Assembly: GCF_003710815.1 (NCBI RefSeq)
Contig: NZ_RHHP01000031.1
Location: 124,001 to 188,000 of the forward strand
DNA: 64,000 nucleotides
DNA from: Brevibacillus centrosporus
GTDB taxonomy: Bacteria > Bacillota > Bacilli > Brevibacillales > Brevibacillaceae
Direction: 5' to 3'
The number at the start of each line of letters is the position of its first letter. Within the stretch, counting starts at the first letter, position 1. Shown one piece after another: positions 23,513 to 31,705 of this stretch. The notes under the pieces are model-generated. The model saw only the letters and a program-made list of their open reading frames with translations. It was not told the origin of the DNA and ran no database searches. Both the position numbers and the translations under genes were made by a program.

Positions 23513-25477
23513 ATGCAAAAGAGCATGCACAAAAAGAGACGTATCGTGCCCTCCAAACAATGGTACACAGCTCTTCTTACGACCATTTCGCAAGCTTTCC
23601 AATTGAAAAAGAACCCGCTTCCGTGGGGCAGGGCGATCGGCGCTGGTATTTGCTCCGGAATCCCCGTATTGCTTGGATTGCTAGCGGGAAATCTGCCCTA
23701 CGGGATGCTCGCCGGGATCGGCAGCTTTACATATTTGTACGTATTCAATATTCCTTACGCCCAACGTGCAAAAAAACTGTTGTTTGTCATGCTCGGACTC
23801 GCCTTTTCTGTCGGCTTGGGGACGTTGGTGGCTCCCCACCCCTTGGCGGCAGCGATTATAGTGGGATGGATCGGCGCCATTGCAACCTTTATCTTTGGAG
23901 CATACAAAGTAGCGGGACCTGCTGCTATTTTTTTTGTCTTGGGCTTCTCCCTTGCAACCGGAATGCCGATTGACCAGTCGGCAGCTCCGCTTCGGGCGGG
24001 GCTGGTCCTACTTGGGGGAGCCTTGGCTTGGGTGATGGGCATGAGTGGTTGGCTCCGCAATCCACATGGACCGGAGACTACCGCGATGAAAAAGGTTTAT
24101 TTGGAGCTCGCCAAATTTATGGACTCAGTAGGCAGTGCAGAGGCACAAGAGGAGAGGCAAAAACTGGTACTGTTACTCAAGTCAGCTGAGGAAACGTTGT
24201 ATGCTGGGCACGTCTCCTGGCAGCAATCCGGTGAATACCAGCGTCTTCATTCCTTGAATGATCAGGCCAATGCCATTTTCCTTGACATCCTTGCCCATAT
24301 GGATCAATCGAAGGACAGGCTCCCCGCACATTTTGGGCGGTCTGTACAAGCGATAGCGTCTGCGCTCGGGGAAAAGGACAAGAGGCAGCCAGAGGAGAAG
24401 CAGCGAGAAGAGCTTTATGAGCACAGCGAGGTCACAGAACGTCTGCAGGCAAGTATCCGTGAGGCGTTGGCGGTGCTGGAGGCACCTGTCGCCTCTCTGG
24501 AGCAAGAGAAGGTCGGGAGGCGGACATCCTTTTGGGTGGTGCTTGGCGGTTCATTTGATAAGAATTCGATTGTGTTTCTCACATCGGTTCGCTTTGGACT
24601 GATATTAGCAGTCGCAGCGATTCTCGCCTATTCCTTTGAGCTGAACCGATCGTATTGGGTGACGTTAACCTGTGCAGCGGTGATGTCCGGTTCGACGATT
24701 ATTGCCACATTTCATCGTGCGATTCAACGGTCGATCGGCACAGTCGTCGGAATCCTAGTGGCTATCATCGTTTTGGCTGCGCATCCACACGGACTTCTCA
24801 TCGCCGTATTCATCATGCTTCTGACCGCATTGACGGAGCTGTCAATCGTCCTCAACTACGGGCTTGCTGCCTTCTTTCTTACACCCAATGCCTTGCTTTT
24901 GGCAGAGAGTATGGGACAGCAACAAAGCCTCTCGTTTTATGCTTCGGCACGACTCATTGATGTGCTTTTGGGCTGTGCGATTGGACTTGTTGGGACCTTG
25001 CTTATCGGGAGACGCCAGGCATCAGCATTACTGCCGCACTATATCGCTAAAACGATTCGCAGCCAGCAGCAGTATTTGTTAACGCTTTTTTCCGAGCAGA
25101 AAAATCATTCCGATCTCAGAGCGTCGATGGAACGAAGAAAAATGCAGACGAACCTGAGCAATTTGCGGATTGTTTATACGACAGCAACAGGAGAAATCCC
25201 CAGTGATAAAACGAAGCTGGAATTTCTCTGGCCTGTCATTTTCTCCATCGAGCAGATTGGCTATCTGCTCGAATCCTGTTTGAAATCGGCTCAGTGCCCC
25301 ATTCTCCCGGACCAAACGCTATCACAGCTTTTGCTCGTCTTTGAGAACATGGCGAAATCAGCGGAGAGACAAACCTCTTCCGCTAAAAAAACGATCCCGC
25401 CAATCAGTGGATTCCCACAGCTGGAAAGGGAAATTCGAGAATTGCAGGACGCGCTGATCATGAGTACCAAAGCTTAA
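23513..25477 (+). CDS. FUSC-family inner membrane protein (aromatic acid exporter-like)
   Basis: The 654-residue protein has two clusters of about five to six membrane spans (residues 45-180 and 350-500), each followed by a soluble domain. This is the layout of the FUSC superfamily (YccS, AaeB and fusaric acid resistance proteins). Repeated motifs such as YWVTLTCAAVMSGS at the second cluster and RAIQRSIGTVVGILVA are typical of the family (R-x-x-x-R-x-x-G-T-x-x-G). Such proteins export aromatic carboxylic acids or other inhibitors. The ribosome site is GGGAGGGG. It stands alone with its own terminator. No membrane-fusion partner is adjacent, as expected in a Gram-positive cell. Confidence 0.85.
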   Translation: MQKSMHKKRRIVPSKQWYTALLTTISQAFQLKKNPLPWGRAIGAGICSGIPVLLGLLAGNLPYGMLAGIGSFTYLYVFNIPYAQRAKKLLFVMLGLAFSVGLGTLVAPHPLAAAIIVGWIGAIATFIFGAYKVAGPAAIFFVLGFSLATGMPIDQSAAPLRAGLVLLGGALAWVMGMSGWLRNPHGPETTAMKKVYLELAKFMDSVGSAEAQEERQKLVLLLKSAEETLYAGHVSWQQSGEYQRLHSLNDQANAIFLDILAHMDQSKDRLPAHFGRSVQAIASALGEKDKRQPEEKQREELYEHSEVTERLQASIREALAVLEAPVASLEQEKVGRRTSFWVVLGGSFDKNSIVFLTSVRFGLILAVAAILAYSFELNRSYWVTLTCAAVMSGSTIIATFHRAIQRSIGTVVGILVAIIVLAAHPHGLLIAVFIMLLTALTELSIVLNYGLAAFFLTPNALLLAESMGQQQSLSFYASARLIDVLLGCAIGLVGTLLIGRRQASALLPHYIAKTIRSQQQYLLTLFSEQKNHSDLRASMERRKMQTNLSNLRIVYTTATGEIPSDKTKLEFLWPVIFSIEQIGYLLESCLKSAQCPILPDQTLSQLLLVFENMAKSAERQTSSAKKTIPPISGFPQLEREIRELQDALIMSTKA

Positions 25478-25485
25478 CTACGAAG

Positions 25486-25514
25486 AGCTCCTTCGCTTGC
25501 GGAGGAGTTTTTTT
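25486..25514 (+). terminator. Intrinsic terminator after FUSC gene
   Basis: GAGCTCCTTCGC folds back on GCGGAGGAGT with one G-T pair and a tight loop, followed by seven T residues. Confidence 0.75.
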
Positions 25515-25620
25515 GCACTCGACATGCTCCTGTCCCCCGGAATGCGCCCAATTTTCTTCCCTAGGCAAATGCCAGCCGAACTTTGCCTAGGGCTTCGGCA
25601 TAATGTACATGGAAATATGG

Positions 25621-25648
25621 TTGACAGGAAGAAAAAGGCAGGTATAAT
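25621..25648 (+). promoter_or_regulatory. Sulfate transport operon promoter, consensus sigma-A
   Basis: TTGACA (25621-25626) and TATAAT (25643-25648) both match consensus exactly, with a 16-bp spacer. It drives the binding protein and CysTWA genes. Such a strong core promoter normally needs repression. Confidence 0.85.
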
Positions 25649-25649
25649 T

Positions 25650-25680
25650 CTTAATAACTTAGTATTCCGATTAAAATAGT
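25650..25680 (+). promoter_or_regulatory. AT-rich TATTCCGATTAAA site at the sulfate operon start, possible CymR-type operator
   Basis: Directly downstream of the -10, at the predicted transcription start, lies TTAGTATTCCGATTAAAA. This resembles half of the sites used by Rrf2-type sulfur repressors such as CymR in Bacillales. The match is from memory and covers only one half-site, so it is weak. Confidence 0.25.
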
Positions 25681-25709
25681 ATAGATTAAAGAGGAGTGAA
25701 AAAGCCTAC

Positions 25710-26777
25710 ATGAGCAAAGCAATCAGTCCCATCCAGAAGTGGTGGAAACGAGCAGGATTTATTTTATTGGCAGCTGCCATTGGTGGGTGCTCGTCAACAG
25801 CTCCGACGGGAGGAGAAACCAAAACCACGGATGCGGCTGCTGCTCCTGCGGTTGAGCTGTTGAATGTTTCTTACGATCCGACCCGCGAATTTTACCAGGA
25901 TGTGAATACGGAGTTCGCAGCGGAATGGAAACAGAAAACGGGTCAGACAGTCACCATCAAGCAATCTCACGGCGGTTCTGGTAAGCAATCCCGCTCTGTT
26001 ATCGATGGACTGGAAGCCGACGTTGTCACACTCGCCCTCGCCTACGACATCGATGCGATCGCAGAGAGAGGCTTGATTCCGAATGACTGGCAACAGAAGC
26101 TTCCTGACAACAGCTCTCCTTATACATCGACGATTGTTTTTCTCGTGCGAAAAGGAAATCCGAAGCAGATCAAAGATTGGGATGATTTGATCAAGCCGGG
26201 CATTTCCGTCATCACTCCGAATCCAAAGACCTCTGGGGGAGCACGCTGGAACTATTTGGCTGCCTGGGGATATGCTTTGGAAAAGAATAACCATGACGAG
26301 GCAAAAGCCAAGGAATTTGTGACAAACCTCTTTAAAAATGTTCCCGTTTTGGACTCTGGTGCACGTGGTTCTACCACGACCTTTGTGGAACGCGGGATCG
26401 GGGATGTACTGATCGCATGGGAAAATGAAGCGTATCTCGCTGTAAACGAGCTGGGCAAAGACAAGTTTGAGATTATTAATCCGTCGCTGAGCATTCTCGC
26501 GGAGCCACCTGTAACTGTGGTCGACAAATATACCGACAAACACAAGACAAGAGAAGTGGCTGATGCGTATCTGCAATTCCTGTACACCAAAAAAGGGCAG
26601 GAGCTTGCAGCCAAACACTATTACCGACCACGTGACAAAGAAGTGCTTAAGGCACATACCCCTGCTTTTCCAGAGATCAAGCTGTACACCATCGACGAAT
26701 GGTTCGGTGGATGGACAAAAGCCCAAAAGGATCATTTCTCGGATCAAGGCATCTTCGACCAAATCTACAAGCCTTAA
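25710..26777 (+). CDS. sbp: Sulfate/thiosulfate ABC transporter, substrate-binding lipoprotein
   Basis: A 355-residue binding protein for sulfate or thiosulfate. The signal peptide ends with the lipobox AIGGC (Cys27), so it is lipid-anchored outside the membrane. The mature part begins VELLNVSYDPTREFYQDVN, the Sbp/CysP signature. It continues with QSHGGSGKQSRSVIDGLEAD (anion-binding loop), NPKTSGGARWNYLAAWGYA and WENEAYLAVNELG. The ribosome site AGAGGAG lies 13 nt before the ATG. It is the first gene of a four-gene operon with cysT, cysW and cysA behind a consensus promoter. Confidence 0.95.
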   Translation: MSKAISPIQKWWKRAGFILLAAAIGGCSSTAPTGGETKTTDAAAAPAVELLNVSYDPTREFYQDVNTEFAAEWKQKTGQTVTIKQSHGGSGKQSRSVIDGLEADVVTLALAYDIDAIAERGLIPNDWQQKLPDNSSPYTSTIVFLVRKGNPKQIKDWDDLIKPGISVITPNPKTSGGARWNYLAAWGYALEKNNHDEAKAKEFVTNLFKNVPVLDSGARGSTTTFVERGIGDVLIAWENEAYLAVNELGKDKFEIINPSLSILAEPPVTVVDKYTDKHKTREVADAYLQFLYTKKGQELAAKHYYRPRDKEVLKAHTPAFPEIKLYTIDEWFGGWTKAQKDHFSDQGIFDQIYKP

Positions 26778-26806
26778 TCATCTAAACCATCAGAGGAGTT
26801 ATCTCC

Positions 26807-27643
26807 ATGAGAAAATCATTACGCAACAAAGGGTTTTTGCCTGGCTTTGGAATGACGATGGGCTATACGATCGTCTACCTTAGTTTGCTGGTGTTGATCC
26901 CTCTGTCTGTATTGTTTTTAAAGGCGACGACCATGAGCTGGGAACATTTTGTTGGCACGATCCTCGATAGCAGGGTGCTTGCTTCTATTCGTGTAAGCAT
27001 TCTGACTTCTTTCTTCGCTGCCTGTGTAAATGCGGTGTTTGGCGTATTGGTAGCCTGGGTTCTGGCACGCTATCAGTTTTTCGGAAAACGAATCATCGAT
27101 GGGATTGTAGACCTGCCTTTTGCCTTGCCTACGGCGGTCGGCGGGATCGCGCTGACTTCAATTTATGCGGAAAACGGCTGGATCGGACAGTATTTGGCGG
27201 AGTGGGGGATAAAGGTTGCGTACACTCCCTTGGGCATTTGGGTAGCCTTGACCTTCATTGGGCTGCCGTTTGTGGTGCGTACCGTCCAGCCGGTTCTCCA
27301 AGACTGGGACCTCCAGATGGAGGAGGCCGCAGCGACCTTGGGAGCGAGCCGCTTGCGTACCTTTGTGCGTGTGATCCTGCCACATCTGATGCCCGCCATT
27401 CTCACCGGCTTTGCGCTTGCTTTTGCCCGTGCGCTCGGCGAATACGGCTCGGTCGTCTTTATTTCCGGCAATATGCCCTTAAAGACAGAGATTGTTCCTT
27501 TGCTGATCATGACCAAGCTGGAGCAATTTGATTACGCAGGGGCAACGGCGATTGCAGCGGTGATGCTGATCGCTTCCTTCGTGATGCTGCTCATCATCAA
27601 CTACCTGCAGTGGAGAATCAACAAATTTGACGCCGCACGATAG
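26807..27643 (+). CDS. cysT: Sulfate ABC transporter permease CysT
   Basis: The 278-residue integral membrane subunit has six predicted spans and the ABC permease coupling loop EEAAATLGASRLRTFVRVILP near residues 165-185 (EAA-x3-G-x9-I-x-LP). LPFALPTAVGGIALTSIY and FARALGEYGSVVFISGNMP are CysT signatures. It pairs with CysW to form the membrane channel for sulfate or thiosulfate. It lies 29 bp after the binding-protein gene and 12 bp before cysW. Confidence 0.95.
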   Translation: MRKSLRNKGFLPGFGMTMGYTIVYLSLLVLIPLSVLFLKATTMSWEHFVGTILDSRVLASIRVSILTSFFAACVNAVFGVLVAWVLARYQFFGKRIIDGIVDLPFALPTAVGGIALTSIYAENGWIGQYLAEWGIKVAYTPLGIWVALTFIGLPFVVRTVQPVLQDWDLQMEEAAATLGASRLRTFVRVILPHLMPAILTGFALAFARALGEYGSVVFISGNMPLKTEIVPLLIMTKLEQFDYAGATAIAAVMLIASFVMLLIINYLQWRINKFDAAR

Positions 27644-27655
27644 GAGGTGCAAATT

Positions 27656-28525
27656 TTGAAGCATTTGACCGAGCCGCGTTACATTCGCTGGCTGCTGACT
27701 GGGATAGCCTTTATATTTCTCGCCTTGTTTCTGATATTGCCGTTGATCGCCGTATTTACAGAAGCATTCAAGCAGGGAGCCCAAGTTTTCCTGGATTCCA
27801 TAGCGGAGCCTGAGACACTTTCTGCCGTTAAGCTGACGCTGTTCGTGGCTGCCATCAGCGTCCCGCTCAATGTCGTCTTTGGCATAGCGGCGGCATGGGC
27901 CATTGCCAAATTTTCCTTTCCTGGAAAAAACGTGCTGCTGACGCTCATTGATCTTCCTTTCGCTGTTTCCCCCGTTATTGCGGGTCTGATCTTTGTGCTC
28001 TTGTTCGGGAGTCAGGGCGTACTCGGCCCATTGCTTGAAGTGTACGACATCAAGATCATTTTCGCCGTACCGGGGATTGTACTGGCGACCACCTTCGTGA
28101 CGTTTCCCTTTGTTGCCCGCGAGCTGATTCCAATCATGGAAGCGCAAGGAAAGGATGAGGAGGAAGCAGCTGTCTCGCTTGGAGCTAGCGGTTTTAAAAC
28201 CTTCCTCCGCGTGACGCTGCCCAATGTGAAGTGGGGCCTTTTGTACGGCGTCATATTGTGCAATGCCCGTGCGATGGGAGAGTTCGGAGCAGTATCGGTC
28301 GTGTCGGGACATATTCGGGGCATGACGAATACGCTCCCTCTGCATGTTGAAATTTTGTATAACGAATATCAGTTTGCGGCTTCCTTTGCCGTAGCCACAC
28401 TTCTCGCCGTGCTGGCACTCGTGACGCTAATCGTCAAAAGCCTGATTGAGTGGAGGACTGAGCGACAGCACGCCACCGAGGAAGAGCATTATCACTACGA
28501 GGGGTCAGGAGAGAGGGCCGTATGA
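27656..28525 (+). CDS. cysW: Sulfate ABC transporter permease CysW
   Basis: The second permease of the sulfate transporter has 289 residues, six spans, and the coupling loop EEEAAVSLGASGFKTFLRVTLP near residue 165 with LPFAVSPVIAGLIFVLLFG and NARAMGEFGAVSVVSGHI, as in CysW. The start is TTG 27656, 8 nt after AGGAGG; a GTG nine bases upstream overlaps that ribosome site. The stop overlaps the cysA start (ATGA), indicating coupled translation. The C-terminal tail is His/Glu-rich (EEEHYHYEG). Confidence 0.94.
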   Translation: MKHLTEPRYIRWLLTGIAFIFLALFLILPLIAVFTEAFKQGAQVFLDSIAEPETLSAVKLTLFVAAISVPLNVVFGIAAAWAIAKFSFPGKNVLLTLIDLPFAVSPVIAGLIFVLLFGSQGVLGPLLEVYDIKIIFAVPGIVLATTFVTFPFVARELIPIMEAQGKDEEEAAVSLGASGFKTFLRVTLPNVKWGLLYGVILCNARAMGEFGAVSVVSGHIRGMTNTLPLHVEILYNEYQFAASFAVATLLAVLALVTLIVKSLIEWRTERQHATEEEHYHYEGSGERAV

Positions 28526-29634
28526 GCATAGAGGTTGTCAACATTACCAAATCCTATAAGAACTTTACGGCATTGAAGGATGTCAGCCTGCAAATACCCG
28601 AGGGTGAGCTGGTGGCTCTGCTCGGTCCTTCCGGGTCAGGAAAAACGACATTGCTGCGACTGATTGCCGGATTGGAACAGCCGGAGCAAGGCAGCATTCT
28701 CTTCAATGGCGAGGACAACACAGATCGGGATGTGCGGGAACGGAGAGTCGGCTTTGTGTTTCAGCATTACGCTTTGTTTCGGCACATGAACATCTTTGAC
28801 AACATCGCGTTTGGCTTGACAGTCCGTTCGCGCAAGACACGACCGAGCAAGCAAGAAATTCACGAGCGCGTCCATTCCTTGCTCAAGCTGGTCCAACTGG
28901 AAGGATTGGCACATCGCTATCCGTCTCAACTGTCTGGAGGACAGCGGCAGCGGGTGGCATTGGCGCGTGCACTCGCGGTAGAGCCCAAATTCCTGCTGCT
29001 CGACGAACCGTTCGGTGCCTTGGACACAAAGGTCAGGCAGGAATTGAGACGATGGCTGCGTCATTTACATGGAAAGCTCGGACTGACCATTCTGTTCGTC
29101 ACGCACGATCAGGAGGAAGCGATGGAGTTGGCTGATCAGGTAGTGGTCATGAATGAGGGGAGAGTCGAGCAGGTAGGGCCGCCTGAAGAAATCTACAACT
29201 ATCCGGCAAACCCGTTTGTCTACAGCTTCCTGGGACGAGTGAATTTGTTTCGGGGAAGAATCCAGAATGGCATCGTGAAGCTGGGAGAAGCAGAATTCGA
29301 GACGGATAGCGTGCAACAGCCAGGCGAATACCCTGCCATTGGCTATATGCGGCCACACGATGTAGAGGTCTCCCTGACACCTAAGTGGGAGCAGTCGGTG
29401 CAAGCACAAATCCGGCATATTTCCCCGCTCGGTCCGATTGTCCGTCTGGATTTGAAAAGACTCGATACAGAAGAAGTGTTCGAAGCAGAGCTGACGCGTC
29501 AACGTTTTACAGAGCTTGGGCTCGCAGAAAAAGCAATCGTCTACGTAACCTTGCACAATCTGTCGTTTTACGTAGATTCCCAACCTGCTCAAGCACCGTC
29601 GCCGGCCTTTATCCCGCTGCAGGCGAGTATATAG
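28522..29634 (+). CDS. cysA: Sulfate ABC transporter ATP-binding protein CysA
   Basis: The 370-residue ATPase energises the CysTW channel. Walker A GPSGSGKTT is at residues 34-42, the signature LSGGQRQR near 136, Walker B FLLLDEPFGALD near 156 and the switch His in FVTHDQ near 192. After residue 235 a TOBE-like regulatory domain follows (GRVNLFRGRIQNG; YMRPHDVEVS), as in CysA/MalK ATPases. The length is normal. It closes the operon and is followed by a bidirectional terminator shared with the small gene at 29694-29810. Confidence 0.95.
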   Translation: MSIEVVNITKSYKNFTALKDVSLQIPEGELVALLGPSGSGKTTLLRLIAGLEQPEQGSILFNGEDNTDRDVRERRVGFVFQHYALFRHMNIFDNIAFGLTVRSRKTRPSKQEIHERVHSLLKLVQLEGLAHRYPSQLSGGQRQRVALARALAVEPKFLLLDEPFGALDTKVRQELRRWLRHLHGKLGLTILFVTHDQEEAMELADQVVVMNEGRVEQVGPPEEIYNYPANPFVYSFLGRVNLFRGRIQNGIVKLGEAEFETDSVQQPGEYPAIGYMRPHDVEVSLTPKWEQSVQAQIRHISPLGPIVRLDLKRLDTEEVFEAELTRQRFTELGLAEKAIVYVTLHNLSFYVDSQPAQAPSPAFIPLQASI

Positions 29635-29642
29635 AAAAGAGA

Positions 29643-29672
29643 GAACCGGACTGCTTGTGTGCAATCCGGTTC
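29643..29672. terminator. Bidirectional terminator between cysA and the small sigma-G gene
   Basis: GAACCGGA (29643-29650) pairs with TCCGGTTC (29665-29672), with TGC/GCA extending the stem over one mismatch. T-rich tracts follow on both strands (TTCCTGTGT; TCTCTTTTC). Confidence 0.7.
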
Positions 29673-29693
29673 TTCCTGTGTCGATGGCTTGTG

Positions 29694-29810
29694 TTATTCG
29701 CCGCGCTGCTTGGACTGGGTCCGTTCTTTTCCGAGGGTGTTGGATGAACGGGTTTGAGAAGGGTTTTCCTTGTTGCCCATTTCATTTTTCACGCCATTTT
29801 TCTTGGACAT
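29694..29810 (-). CDS. Small hydrophilic protein, candidate minor acid-soluble spore protein
   Basis: The 38-residue frame starts MSKKNGVKNEMGNKENPSQ and ends in QSKQRGE. It is very rich in Lys, Asn, Gly, Ser and Gln and has no hydrophobic stretch. A ribosome site (AAAGAGGTAAGG) precedes the ATG. Upstream at 29909-29881 lies GGATA-N17-CATTTTA, an exact match to the sigma-G/sigma-F promoter pattern G-N-A-T-R / C-A-T-N-H-T-A, so expression should be confined to the forespore. Composition and promoter together resemble minor small acid-soluble spore proteins (SspN/SspP type), but no family signature is firm. It converges on cysA across a shared terminator. Confidence 0.65.
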   Translation of the reverse strand: MSKKNGVKNEMGNKENPSQTRSSNTLGKERTQSKQRGE

Positions 29811-29880
29811 ATTCCTTACCTCTTTCTTGCTGGATTGGAAGTTCTGTGCTAGCTTTCCCTTGTTTGCTTCCTTCTATTGA

Positions 29881-29909
29881 TAAAATGCTCCGCGATTTTT
29901 GCATTATCC
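29881..29909 (-). promoter_or_regulatory. Sigma-G (or sigma-F) type promoter of the 38-residue gene
   Basis: On the minus strand -35 GGATA (29909-29905) and -10 CATTTTA (29887-29881) are separated by 17 bp. Every defined position of the sigma-G consensus is met. It overlaps the divergent ABC-F promoter. Confidence 0.65.
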
Positions 29910-29927
29910 GGTCAACTCTGGTAAGAT
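29899..29927 (+). promoter_or_regulatory. Candidate sigma-A promoter of the ABC-F gene
   Basis: TTGCAT (29899-29904) and TAAGAT (29922-29927) are separated by 17 bp, 40 bp before the ABC-F start. It overlaps the forespore promoter on the opposite strand. Confidence 0.45.
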
Positions 29928-29966
29928 AAGTGTTTGAACGATTCAAAAAAGGCAGGTATTGCGACG

Positions 29967-31580
29967 ATGATAAGCACTCAGAACGTGACGCTGCGCTACG
30001 GCAAACGCGCACTGTTTGAAGATGTATCCATTAAGTTTACCCCAGGTAACTGTTACGGCCTCATCGGCGCGAACGGTGCGGGTAAGTCCACCTTTGTCAA
30101 AATTCTCTCCGGAGAGATTGACCCTACCAGTGGACATGTCTCTGTAACTCCAGGCGAACGGATTGCAGTATTGAAACAAAATCACTTTGAGTTTGACGAA
30201 TTTGAAGTGCTGAAGACGGTAATCATGGGTCACAAGCGACTCTATGAAATCATGGAAGAGAAAACAGCACTGTACATGAAAGAGGACTTCTCTGAAGCCG
30301 ATGGTAACCGCGCTTCCCAGCTGGAAGGGGAGTTCGAGGAGCTCAACGGTTGGATGGCGGAAGCGGATGCTGCGAGCCTGTTGATCGGTCTGGGCATTTC
30401 GACAGATCTGCATGACAAGCTGATGAAGGATCTGTCTGGTACGGAAAAAGTACGTGTGCTCCTGGCGCAAGCTCTGTTCGGAAACCCACATGTACTCCTG
30501 CTTGACGAGCCGACGAACCACTTGGACATCGAGTCGATTCGCTGGCTGGAAAACTTCCTGGCTGACTACGAAAACACAGTAATCGTCGTTTCCCATGACC
30601 GTCACTTCCTGAACAAAGTGTGCACGCACATCGCCGATATCGACTTCGGCAAGATTCAAATGTACGTGGGTAACTACGATTTCTGGTACGAGTCCAGTCA
30701 ATTGGCATTGAAAATGGTTCGTGATCAGAATAAGAAAAAAGAAGAAAAGATGAAGGAGCTGCAAGAGTTTATCGCGCGTTTCTCCGCCAATGCTTCCAAG
30801 TCCAAGCAGGCGACGTCGCGTAAAAAGCTGTTGGAGAAAATTACACTGGAAGACATCCGTCCGTCCAGCCGTAAGTATCCATTCATCAACTTCAAGCCTG
30901 AGCGTGAAGCGGGCAAAAACCTGCTGCAAATCGAAGGCTTGAGCAAAACGATTGAAGGCGAAAAGCTGTTTGACAAGCTGCACCTTTCGATCAACAAAGG
31001 AGATAAAGTTGCATTTGTCGGACCAAATGAGCTGGCAAAAACGACCTTCTTCCAAGTGCTGATGGGCGAGATTCAGCCAGACAGCGGTACGTTCGAATGG
31101 GGCGTTACGACCTCCCAGGCTTATTTCCCGAAAGACAATGCCGAGTATTTCCAGACGGATCTCAACCTGGTTGACTGGCTCCGTCAATACTCCAAAGAGC
31201 AAGACGAAACCTTTATCCGCGGGTTCCTGGGACGCATGCTGTTCTCCGGGGATGAAGCGCTGAAAAAGGCAAACGTATTGTCCGGGGGAGAAAAAGTTCG
31301 TTGCATGCTGTCCAAAATGATGCTGGCTAGCGCCAACGTCCTCATCATGGATGAACCGACGAACCACTTGGACCTCGAGTCCATTACCGCACTGAACAAC
31401 GGATTGATCGATTTCGATGGCACACTGCTGTTCGTATCTCATGACCATCAGTTCGTACAGACCATTGCGAATCGCATTATCGAATTCACGCCAAAAGGCA
31501 TCATCGACAAAATGATGACCTACGATGAATACCTCGAGAGCGACGAAATCAATCGTTTGCGCGAAGAGCATTACGCATAA
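29967..31580 (+). CDS. ABC-F family ATPase (YkpA/YbiT-like)
   Basis: A 537-residue soluble protein with two ABC ATPase domains and no membrane part, as in ABC-F translation factors. Domain 1 has Walker A GANGAGKST near residue 34, signature LSGTEKVR and LLLDEPTNHLD near residue 180. Domain 2 has an altered Walker A, GPNELAKTT near residue 355, with LSGGEKVR and LIMDEPTNHLD near residue 465. The ELAKTT variant also occurs in Bacillus YkpA, so it is a family trait and not damage. The linker between the domains is short. The start at 29967 follows AAGGCAGG; the frame opens 11 codons earlier without a ribosome site. Confidence 0.93.
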   Translation: MISTQNVTLRYGKRALFEDVSIKFTPGNCYGLIGANGAGKSTFVKILSGEIDPTSGHVSVTPGERIAVLKQNHFEFDEFEVLKTVIMGHKRLYEIMEEKTALYMKEDFSEADGNRASQLEGEFEELNGWMAEADAASLLIGLGISTDLHDKLMKDLSGTEKVRVLLAQALFGNPHVLLLDEPTNHLDIESIRWLENFLADYENTVIVVSHDRHFLNKVCTHIADIDFGKIQMYVGNYDFWYESSQLALKMVRDQNKKKEEKMKELQEFIARFSANASKSKQATSRKKLLEKITLEDIRPSSRKYPFINFKPEREAGKNLLQIEGLSKTIEGEKLFDKLHLSINKGDKVAFVGPNELAKTTFFQVLMGEIQPDSGTFEWGVTTSQAYFPKDNAEYFQTDLNLVDWLRQYSKEQDETFIRGFLGRMLFSGDEALKKANVLSGGEKVRCMLSKMMLASANVLIMDEPTNHLDLESITALNNGLIDFDGTLLFVSHDHQFVQTIANRIIEFTPKGIIDKMMTYDEYLESDEINRLREEHYA

Positions 31581-31621
31581 GCTGCCATTTCGTTAGGAGC
31601 GGACTCTGCGCTTGGCCCAAA

Positions 31622-31633
31622 AAGCCCTCTACC
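31622..31633 (+). repeat. Left arm of outer inverted repeat / interrupted terminator stem
   Basis: AAGCCCTCTACC pairs, with one mismatch, with GGTTGAGGGCTT at 32874-32885, which is followed by CTTTTCT. Without the inserted element these arms would form an intrinsic terminator between the ABC-F gene and the convergent 61-residue gene. Confidence 0.55.
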
Positions 31634-31644
31634 ATTTGATAGTA

Positions 31645-31664
31645 TCCCCTTTAAGTAGACAGTA
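31645..31664 (+). repeat. Left terminal inverted repeat of IS3-family element
   Basis: The repeat contains CCCCTTTAAGTAGACAGT; its partner is at 32841-32860. Confidence 0.7.
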
Positions 31665-31705
31665 ATTAGAAAGCCCTTTACTGTTTAACTTGGAGGGGAA
31701 TTTTT

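Noticed and set aside
25515..25709. SAM (S-box) riboswitch before the sulfate operon.
   Set aside because: The leader after the consensus promoter is only about 55 nt and has no S-box core or terminator.
30966..31060. Mutated ATP-binding site in the second ABC-F domain (GPNELAKTT).
   Set aside because: The same ELAKTT variant is present in Bacillus YkpA-type proteins, so it is a subfamily trait and not decay.
29943..31571. A 542-codon open frame antisense to the ABC-F gene.
   Set aside because: It mirrors the coding strand codon by codon, has no ribosome site or protein-like motifs, and is an artefact of codon bias in the ABC-F gene.
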